Shown one piece after another: positions 6,361 through 11,433 of a stretch of 11,433 nt of DNA; the stretch's first letter is position 1, and each line of letters begins with the position of its first letter. The notes below the pieces were generated by a model. It saw only the letters and a program-made list of their open reading frames with translations, had not been told where the DNA came from and made no database searches. The DNA is taken from NCBI GenBank assembly GCA_009887135.1, contig QXYA01000121.1:594-12026 (forward strand). The letters are read 5' to 3'. The stretch is from Candidatus Poseidoniales archaeon. Its GTDB lineage: Archaea > Thermoplasmatota > Poseidoniia > Poseidoniales > Poseidoniaceae. The position numbers and the translations under genes were made by a program.

Positions 6361-7536
6361 ATGGAACCATACGAAGGCCTAGACTTTTACGACATTGAGT
6401 CCTTACTTACCGAAGAAGAAATTATGATTCGCGACATGGTTCGTGATTGGGTCGATGAAGAAGTCATTCCTAAGATCGAACACGCATGTGCTGAAGGTAT
6501 TTTTCCTGATGAGTGGAGAGTTGCGCTTGGAGAAATGGGCGTTCTAGGAGCTCCATTGAAAGGATATGGTTGCCCTGGACTATCCTATGTTGCATACGGA
6601 CTTATTTGCCAAGAACTTGAAAGAGGAGACTCTGGACTCCGTTCTTTTGCTTCGGTTCAAGGTTCACTCGCAATGTACCCAATCTGGGATTTCGGAAGCG
6701 AAGATCAGAAGAACAAGTATCTTCCTAAAATGGCGAGTGGCGAGTACATTGGTTGTTTTGGACTGACTGAACCAGATTACGGCTCAAACCCCGGAGACAT
6801 GGTCACCAAGGCAGAAGATATGGGAGATCACTACCTTCTCAACGGAGCAAAGATGTGGATTACAAACGGCACTATTGCTGATTTGGCTGTGGTCTGGGCA
6901 AAACTTGACGGCGTCATTCGTGGATTCATTGTCGAAAAGGACGATGAAGGATTTTCCGCTCCAGAAATGAAGGGTAAACATTCCCTCAAGGCTTCGGTCA
7001 CATCCGAACTTGTCTTCCAAGATTGTAAAATACCAAAAGATCGAATGTTGCCAGATGTCAAAGGCCTAAGAGGGCCATTTTCATGCCTCAACAATGCTCG
7101 CTTCGGAATTTCATGGGGCGCTCTTGGTGCTGCTATGGCGTGCTTCCATAGTGCCAAGACCTACTCGATGAGTAGAATTCAATTCGATCATCCAATTGCC
7201 TCATACCAATTAGTGCAGAACAAACTTGCATGGATGCTGCGAGAGATTACCAAAGGCCAGCTCCTCGCCTATCACCTGGGACGAAAGAAAGACGATGGCA
7301 CTTGGTTCAACGAACAAATCTCGCTTGCTAAGATGAATAACGTTGACATCGCATTAGAAATTGCTCGTGTGTCAAGAGACATACACGGAGCCAACGGCAT
7401 TCTAGATGAATATCCAGTTATGAGACATATGGCAAACCTTGAGTCTGTGAAGACATATGAGGGAACTCATGACATCCACAATCTCATTATTGGACGCTAT
7501 ATCACTGGAATTCAAGCATTTACACGAACAGTCTGA
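6361..7536 (+). CDS. Acyl-CoA dehydrogenase, glutaryl-CoA dehydrogenase-like
   Basis: A 391-aa FAD-dependent acyl-CoA dehydrogenase that would oxidise an acyl-CoA at C2-C3 and pass electrons to ETF. Family landmarks run the full length: CFGLTEPDYGSNPGDM (132-147), KMWITNG (164-170) and the C-terminal KTYEGTHDIHNLIIGR (364-379), with Glu367 as the expected catalytic base. Many stretches match human glutaryl-CoA dehydrogenase as I recall it: LSYVAYGLICQELERGDSG (74-92), RGPFSCLNNARFGISWG (237-253) and GRYITGIQAF (378-387). Arg94 and Ser98 in RSFASVQ, which hold the glutaryl carboxylate in the human enzyme, and Tyr366 beside the base are present. This favours glutaryl-CoA oxidation (lysine/tryptophan or aromatic breakdown), but decarboxylation cannot be shown from sequence alone. 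A TTG at 6346 is in frame; the ATG at 6361, 4 nt after a GGGAA, is the better start. The needed ETF is encoded at 688-2374. Confidence 0.9.
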   Translation: MEPYEGLDFYDIESLLTEEEIMIRDMVRDWVDEEVIPKIEHACAEGIFPDEWRVALGEMGVLGAPLKGYGCPGLSYVAYGLICQELERGDSGLRSFASVQGSLAMYPIWDFGSEDQKNKYLPKMASGEYIGCFGLTEPDYGSNPGDMVTKAEDMGDHYLLNGAKMWITNGTIADLAVVWAKLDGVIRGFIVEKDDEGFSAPEMKGKHSLKASVTSELVFQDCKIPKDRMLPDVKGLRGPFSCLNNARFGISWGALGAAMACFHSAKTYSMSRIQFDHPIASYQLVQNKLAWMLREITKGQLLAYHLGRKKDDGTWFNEQISLAKMNNVDIALEIARVSRDIHGANGILDEYPVMRHMANLESVKTYEGTHDIHNLIIGRYITGIQAFTRTV

Positions 7537-7564
7537 GTGAACTCAAACGTTTGAAACAATTCAC
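7537..7564. terminator. Palindrome in the convergent intergenic gap, candidate bidirectional terminator
   Basis: A perfect 12-bp palindrome, TCAAACGTTTGA (7543-7554), sits exactly in the middle of the 24-bp gap between two convergent stop codons. Flanking GTGAA (7537-7541) and TTCAC (7560-7564) extend it as an imperfect inverted repeat. No T-run follows, so it is not a classic terminator; the role is inferred from position. Confidence 0.35.
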
Positions 7565-8856
7565 ACGTTTGGAAGTAATCCAATTCTTGCAAGACCTGCC
7601 CAAACAGGGTCAAGGAACCTTGGGAGGAATCTGTGTCGAAGATAAACCGCAGCAGCCAAAGAGAGTTTCTGTACCTTGGAAAGACCGACTCTACGAGTGA
7701 ATACATCTCCTTGCTGTTTCTCTATTTGCTTCAAGATTTTATCGTAAAATGCAATCATTGCTGCAGGGGAGTAACGAGTTCTTCGAGGAAGAAGCGGTAA
7801 CAATTGGCGTGCTTCTTCCAAATAGGTTCGAGCTCGCTTAGCATAATGATGGCAGTATGGCTCCCATGAAGAATTCAGAACAACTTTTCCTCCGTAGAGA
7901 TCTTGTTCGCCAATTCCATTGTGCTCAAGTTCGTCGAGAGGGAGATAAACACGATCTCTCTCAATATCTTCACCAACATCGCGCAACACGTTTGTCAACT
8001 GCATGAAGATGCCCCAAGATTCTGCAAACTTTCTGGCACGTGGGTCATCATATCCGTAGATTTCAATGCACATTAAGCCAACAACTGAAGCAACTCTGTA
8101 ACAGTAAACATAGAGTTCATCAAATGTTCTATAGCGATTACTGTAGAGGTCGTCTTCCATACCAGATATAAGATCATCAAAGACACTGCGAGGAATTGAG
8201 TAGCGATCTACAGTATCCTTGAGTGCAAGGAAAACTGGGTCCGTACTGTAAACGCCTGAATAACATGTGGAGAGTTTCTTTCTGAAGAAAAAGAGTTGAT
8301 TGATCTTGTTAAGATAAACTTCAGTATCAAGAATAGTGGTTCGTTGTTGCAAAGACTCAAGTTGTTCTCGATATTCTTTTGCTTCTTGACTTAACTCGCC
8401 TTCTGCACCAGGGAAACGATCCGCCCAATCACCATCAGCAATATCATCTGCACGACGGCAGAATGCATAGACTGCACACATTGCTTGCCGTTGTTCGTCT
8501 GGAAGATACTTGAAGGAATGGTAGAAGTTTCCGGCTTCTCTCTTGGTTAATTCCTCACAATATTTGTAAGCAAGACGATGGAGTTCAGCAGGAGGTTTAT
8601 CGGACCATATCGGTGCGTCTAAATCTACAAAAGGATCGACAAGTTCATTCTCATCTCCGATGATTCCAATCATGAGTGCTCCTTCACGAAGAGCCTCCAT
8701 AGCAGTCATGCTAACCGCCTTAACAGCATCTCTAGCTAACATAACACCTGCTCTGAGGCGATCAAGTGGAGTTGGGTTTTTCTTTGCTGAAACAGAACTC
8801 TCTGCACCACCCTTTAACGGGAAGAGAAGGTCCAAAGGTTTCCGGCGTTCCAGCAT
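7561..8856 (-). CDS. Squalene/phytoene synthase family enzyme, HpnD/CrtB-like
   Basis: A head-to-head prenyl diphosphate synthase condensing two C20 units to phytoene (CrtB) or two C15 units to presqualene diphosphate (HpnD). Motifs: FYHSFKYLPDEQRQAMCAVY (111-130), first Asp-rich motif CRRADDIADG (133-142), YCYRVASVVGLMCIEIYGY (251-269) and second Asp-rich motif NVLRDVGEDIERDRVYLP (289-306). Both DxxxD motifs are intact, predicting an active Mg-dependent enzyme. At 431 aa it is longer than the usual 280-340 aa. There is a non-family extension of about 85-95 residues at the N-terminus, mildly amphipathic around 33-65. Between the first Asp motif and DPVFLALKD (206-214) there is also extra charged and aromatic sequence, including LNKINQLFFFRKKL (182-195). 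The next in-frame ATGs (codons 39, 50, 53) could be the true start. In marine archaea with rhodopsins a phytoene synthase would feed retinal synthesis; no rhodopsin gene is in view. It lies downstream of a second family member with its own promoter-like region. Confidence 0.88.
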   Translation of the reverse strand: MLERRKPLDLLFPLKGGAESSVSAKKNPTPLDRLRAGVMLARDAVKAVSMTAMEALREGALMIGIIGDENELVDPFVDLDAPIWSDKPPAELHRLAYKYCEELTKREAGNFYHSFKYLPDEQRQAMCAVYAFCRRADDIADGDWADRFPGAEGELSQEAKEYREQLESLQQRTTILDTEVYLNKINQLFFFRKKLSTCYSGVYSTDPVFLALKDTVDRYSIPRSVFDDLISGMEDDLYSNRYRTFDELYVYCYRVASVVGLMCIEIYGYDDPRARKFAESWGIFMQLTNVLRDVGEDIERDRVYLPLDELEHNGIGEQDLYGGKVVLNSSWEPYCHHYAKRARTYLEEARQLLPLLPRRTRYSPAAMIAFYDKILKQIEKQQGDVFTRRVGLSKVQKLSLAAAVYLRHRFLPRFLDPVWAGLARIGLLPNV

Positions 8857-8976
8857 CCTAACCAGTTATTGCTCGCGCTACTTCCTTAAGAGGCCTCCTC
8901 TCGAAAGTTTGGGTTTAATAAATTTAAAGTAATGATGTAAACTTTTACTTACAAGCGCTGCTTAGGCGAATAATAT
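8857..8976 (-). promoter_or_regulatory. Intergenic region with A/T-rich promoter-like box upstream of the HpnD/CrtB-like gene
   Basis: A 120-bp spacer between two same-strand synthase genes. On the minus strand CTTTAAATTTATTAAACC (about 8912-8929) is a strong TATA-like stretch. It would place a start site near 8895 and leave a leader of about 40 nt. That leader contains GAGAGGAGG next to the palindrome GAGGCCTC (8890-8897), too far (about 35 nt) from the ATG at 8856 to serve as an ordinary ribosome binding site. T-rich stretches just after the upstream stop (8977) could serve as an archaeal terminator. Confidence 0.45.
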
Positions 8977-10032
8977 TTATTTATCTTTATTCTTTTCAAG
9001 CAATCGACGAACTCCGCCTGGAATAACTAGAGCGCGTAATAATCTCCTTGCATAAGATTTCATCTCATCTCTTGTAACCTTAATTCGTTCATCCGAATCA
9101 AGAATATTACCAGTTCTCAGGAGAGTGACCGTACGCTGGCCGATCAACACCGGTAACATACAGGATGCTTTGAGACGGAATTGTTTGTCTGGAAGCATTC
9201 GAATGTAATCTGTGGCAACTTCAAGATGATCATTTGTTAAATCCAAATATGCATTGTATAGGGGGCGGAATGTATCAAGATTTGAATCATCCAAGAGATC
9301 TTCTGGAGCCAATCCGTGCTCTGCGAGTGCTTCACGCGGAATGTAACATCTTCCAAAACGTAAATCCTCAGGAATATCTCGAAGAATGTTGATCATTTGA
9401 AGCGCCTTCCCGAATTGAATTCCTTTCTCAAGGAAAATTTTCTCTTTCTCTGGAGACAACGTCATGAGATGTGCAAGAGCCATCTTGCTCCAGAACGTAC
9501 CAACGCAACCTGCAACTCTGTAGGCATAGTCATCCAATTCATCATCCGAGGTGAGAGATAAAATGCTTCCACCTTCCATAGCTGTTCCAAAGCGTTGCAA
9601 ATCAAGCATTTGGCCACCTACAATTATTTCCAAGCATTCCAGAATACGCTTGCGATCTCCTTCATCATATTCTTGTAATCCTTCAATCACATCTTCTGCA
9701 TTTAGAAGAAGTTCAGCCTCATGTGGATTCGTTTGAATCTCTGCAAGGTCTGTAAAATCCGGTAAAATAGTTTCACGTCCTTGAGCCACATCGTTGTATT
9801 TCTCCAAAAGATCGAGTAAAATTTTGACCTCGCCGTGCTTAGAATCAGCAATTGTGTCGGCAAGACGCGCCAAAAGGTACAGCATTCCAATCTGGCCACG
9901 TACCTTTTTTGGAAGATATTTCAAGGTAGGATAAAACGAACGTGATGTTGTCTCAAGAAGTTTGTCAATTTTAGCATTGATTAGTACTGACACCGACTCC
10001 TCTCCTGTCTGACCCAATCTACTCTTCCGCAT
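8977..10032 (-). CDS. Squalene synthase-like (farnesyl-diphosphate farnesyltransferase family)
   Basis: Second squalene/phytoene synthase family enzyme, 351 aa, closer to bacterial-type squalene synthases. Motifs: SRSFYPTLKYLPKKVRGQIG (30-49), first Asp-rich motif LYLLARLADTIADS (51-64, DTIAD 59-63), YAYRVAGCVGTFWSKMAL (169-186) and second Asp-rich motif QMINILRDIPEDLRFGRCYIP (212-232, DIPED 219-223). The 'LLAR.ADTIAD' and 'VAGCVG.FW.KM' wording is what separates squalene synthases from CrtB. It would join two farnesyl diphosphates via presqualene diphosphate, probably with NADPH. It has no C-terminal membrane anchor, unlike eukaryotic enzymes. A GTG at 10050 is in frame, but it lies between a TATA-like box (10052-10063) and the ATG at 10032, so the ATG is preferred with a leaderless mRNA. 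Exact product (squalene, or dehydrosqualene/phytoene) is not decided by sequence alone. Confidence 0.88.
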   Translation of the reverse strand: MRKSRLGQTGEESVSVLINAKIDKLLETTSRSFYPTLKYLPKKVRGQIGMLYLLARLADTIADSKHGEVKILLDLLEKYNDVAQGRETILPDFTDLAEIQTNPHEAELLLNAEDVIEGLQEYDEGDRKRILECLEIIVGGQMLDLQRFGTAMEGGSILSLTSDDELDDYAYRVAGCVGTFWSKMALAHLMTLSPEKEKIFLEKGIQFGKALQMINILRDIPEDLRFGRCYIPREALAEHGLAPEDLLDDSNLDTFRPLYNAYLDLTNDHLEVATDYIRMLPDKQFRLKASCMLPVLIGQRTVTLLRTGNILDSDERIKVTRDEMKSYARRLLRALVIPGGVRRLLEKNKDK

Positions 10033-10051
10033 GAAGATTGGTGTTCTCACT

Positions 10052-10063
10052 GATAAATTTTCG
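10052..10063 (-). promoter_or_regulatory. BRE/TATA-like promoter of the squalene synthase-like gene
   Basis: The minus strand reads CGAAAATTTATC, a purine-rich BRE-like stretch joined to a TATA-like box, centred about 25 nt before the ATG at 10032. That spacing predicts transcription starting at or within a few nt of the ATG (leaderless), and no Shine-Dalgarno is present. Confidence 0.5.
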
Positions 10064-10111
10064 TGCCCATAATACAGAAGACTTTAGATTGAAGGGGAGG
10101 TACGTCTGCAT

Positions 10112-10118
10112 AGGTGAG
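10112..10118 (+). promoter_or_regulatory. Ribosome binding site of the zinc-ribbon gene
   Basis: AGGTGAG lies 3 nt before the ATG at 10122 and supports that start, even though the frame stays open upstream to about 10056. An upstream CATAATAC (10068-10075) is a possible TATA-like box. Confidence 0.4.
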
Positions 10119-10121
10119 GAG

Positions 10122-11433
10122 ATGGACTGTGGTTCTTGCGCTGCAATGATTCCTGATGACAGTATCTTCTGTCCAGAATGCGGTTCACGTCAAGAAATGT
10201 CGAGAGCGGGCAGTTTCTCAGCCATTGGGTCAACAAGTCTCGGTGGAGGTGAAGTAACCGGAGGCCGTGGTTTTGGAGTCGTCTCAGGAGAGGCTGTTCG
10301 CCAACAAAGAGATACACAACAGCAGGGAATGCCTCAAGGGATTCCAGCCGATGTTCTTCAACAAATTGCATCAGGCATTAATCAACAATCGAACCTCCCT
10401 CCAGGTGGCCAAATTCCACCTCAACAACCTTCTCAATTTCCAAACCAAATGAGTAATCAATTCCCACAAGCCCAACCGTTTGGTCAAAACCAACCTGGTC
10501 AAATACCCCAAAGCCAACAAAGAAGTGATATTCCTACACTACCAAAAGGACCAACATTGGGCAGCGGAGCACTTCCAGCATCAAACGTTGAACCACAGTT
10601 GGGTGGGACTACAGTTTCAAACAATCCAGCGGCCTCGCCTACAGATGCGATGGTGAATCGATTAGCCGAGACGGAACGTGCAGTAAAAACTGAACGAAGA
10701 AGTCAGTGGCTCAATATGAATCAATCAAGTGCAACGAACGTTCTTGCTAATCTAGGAGCAGATCTCCCCTCACATCTTAAAGATGCACAAGGAATTACTC
10801 CGGCTGCTGAAGTAATTGCTGGAACGATGGGTCAGGCTTCACCAGATGCTCCAAATGAGGCGCTTTTGAGAAGAATGTGTGAAGTGGCTTCTCGTCGAGT
10901 TGCCCGAAAACGAGGTGTTGCTGTTGAAACACCAGAAGCAAAAACTGTTGATGGTGCCCTAATCGTAAACCTAACCTATGTCGATGATGGCAGGGTGCTT
11001 GATACCCCTGAAGATTTAGAATCTGCATTTGAACACGCTATCCAAACCGAAGTAGCTCTGAAAGGATTTGACATGGATGTTCAAATCATCTTATCCTGCA
11101 TGAAAGATGGAAAGGTCAGTACAATCGGAGCAAGTGAAGAACCTGAAGAAGAAATGTTTGCTTGCGAAGTTTGCGATGGCCTCGTCAAAGAATCTGATCC
11201 AAAATGCCCACATTGTGGAGCTATTTTTGAAGAAGAAGAGGAAGAACTCGAAGAAAAGCCATCTCGAGGAGGGCCTCCTGGCCCATCTCGTGGAGGACCA
11301 CCCGGACCAAAGAAAGGTGGAGGACCACCTGGACCAAAGAAGGGTGGAGGACCGCCTGGACCAAAGAAAGGTGGAGGACCGCCTGGACCAAAGAAAGGTG
11401 GAGGACCGCCTGGACCAAAGAAGGGTGGAGGAC
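10122..11433 (+). CDS. Two-zinc-ribbon protein with Q/P-rich linker and collagen-like repeat tail (3' partial)
   Basis: A protein of at least 437 aa that runs off the window; function unrecognised. Order: zinc ribbon MDCGSC...FCPECG (C3, C6, C17, C20); a Gly/Ser stretch; a low-complexity Gln/Pro/Asn linker (about 60-150); a predicted folded domain (about 174-340) with a helical first part (AETERAVKTERRSQWLNMNQ) and a later alpha/beta part (TVDGALIVNLTYVDDGRVLD, then an EALLRRMC-type helix before it); a second zinc ribbon C348-x2-C351 and C362-x2-C365 (KCPHCGAIF); an acidic run of Glu (370-378); and, from residue 381, a Gly-Pro-Lys tail of SRGGPPGP and GGGPPGPKK units. There is no signal peptide, so it is probably cytoplasmic. 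An acidic patch next to a basic, proline-rich flexible tail and two zinc ribbons suggests nucleic-acid or ribosome association, but this is inference. The reading frame has no stop across the whole stretch, and domain order and codon use support real coding. Confidence 0.85.
   Translation, partial: MDCGSCAAMIPDDSIFCPECGSRQEMSRAGSFSAIGSTSLGGGEVTGGRGFGVVSGEAVRQQRDTQQQGMPQGIPADVLQQIASGINQQSNLPPGGQIPPQQPSQFPNQMSNQFPQAQPFGQNQPGQIPQSQQRSDIPTLPKGPTLGSGALPASNVEPQLGGTTVSNNPAASPTDAMVNRLAETERAVKTERRSQWLNMNQSSATNVLANLGADLPSHLKDAQGITPAAEVIAGTMGQASPDAPNEALLRRMCEVASRRVARKRGVAVETPEAKTVDGALIVNLTYVDDGRVLDTPEDLESAFEHAIQTEVALKGFDMDVQIILSCMKDGKVSTIGASEEPEEEMFACEVCDGLVKESDPKCPHCGAIFEEEEEELEEKPSRGGPPGPSRGGPPGPKKGGGPPGPKKGGGPPGPKKGGGPPGPKKGGGPPGPKKGGG
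11262..11433 (+). repeat. In-frame 27-bp tandem repeats encoding GGGPPGPKK
   Basis: Four complete 27-bp units (11316-11342, 11343-11369, 11370-11396, 11397-11423) plus the start of a fifth (11424-11433). They are preceded by two related units, SRGGPPGP (11262-11285) and SRGGPPGPKK (11286-11315). Complete units differ only at the third base of one proline codon (CCA/CCG) and the last lysine codon (AAA/AAG). Near-identity at synonymous positions indicates recent duplication by slippage or unequal exchange. The array continues past the window, so its copy number is unknown. Confidence 0.93.

Noticed and set aside
6831..7157. 108-codon antisense open frame inside the acyl-CoA dehydrogenase gene
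   Set aside because: No family resemblance, and it overlaps highly conserved sense codons.
11221..11418. Minus-strand open frame encoding repeated VQAVLHLSL units
   Set aside because: It is the antisense reading of the 27-bp repeats; the plus-strand frame continues a 437-codon gene with zinc ribbons.
11316..11433. Regular direct repeats that might suggest a CRISPR array
   Set aside because: Units are contiguous with no spacers, stay in one reading frame and encode a simple peptide repeat.
1..11433. tRNA, rRNA, insertion sequence or att-site signatures
   Set aside because: I scanned the spacers, which are all short (about 125 bp or less), and saw no tRNA-like fold, transposase frame or flanking repeats.

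Overview
The window looks like a chromosomal piece of a marine euryarchaeon, most plausibly Marine Group II (Candidatus Poseidoniales) or a close Thermoplasmatota relative. This is an inference from four things: a short archaeal/eukaryal-type tyrosyl-tRNA synthetase with no bacterial S4 tail, a protein shaped like the N-terminal domain of archaeal MCM, A/T-rich boxes 20-30 nt upstream of apparently leaderless genes, and a gene mix (ETF, acyl-CoA dehydrogenase, two squalene/phytoene synthases, zinc-ribbon proteins) typical of heterotrophic marine archaea. Coding density is very high. No intergenic stretch exceeds about 125 bp, and I saw no tRNA, rRNA, CRISPR array or insertion sequence.

Layout. 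At the left edge (2-691, +) is the 5'-truncated end of a metallo-beta-lactamase-fold hydrolase. It converges on an etfB-etfA operon (2374 to 688, -) encoding both subunits of an electron-transfer flavoprotein. Divergent from etfB is an orphan MCM-N-like OB-fold/zinc protein (2497-3327, +). It converges with a two-gene minus-strand operon: a small conserved archaeal protein (5011-4487) followed by tyrS (4477-3335). An 89-bp divergent promoter region separates this operon from a secreted, membrane-anchored beta-propeller protein (5101-6288, +), which is followed by a glutaryl-CoA-dehydrogenase-like flavoenzyme (6361-7536, +). Two trans-isoprenyl-diphosphate synthases lie on the minus strand: a phytoene synthase/HpnD-like enzyme (8856-7561) and a squalene synthase-like enzyme (10032-8977). 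Divergent from these, and running off the right edge, is a large zinc-ribbon protein (10122 to beyond 11433, +) with a Q/P-rich linker and a collagen-like tandem-repeat tail.

How the genes fit together. The acyl-CoA dehydrogenase needs an ETF as electron acceptor, and both ETF subunits are encoded about 4 kb away, so the window carries a plausible acyl-CoA oxidation and electron-transfer set. The two isoprenoid synthases would use C15 and/or C20 prenyl diphosphates, leading to squalene-type and carotenoid/retinal-type products. The remaining genes serve translation (tyrS), envelope functions (propeller) or unknown roles.

The most unusual items are the stand-alone MCM-N-like protein, which lacks any AAA+ helicase domain, and the two-zinc-ribbon protein with nearly identical 27-bp repeats encoding a GPPGPKK-rich tail. 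I see no clear defence or mobile-element system.
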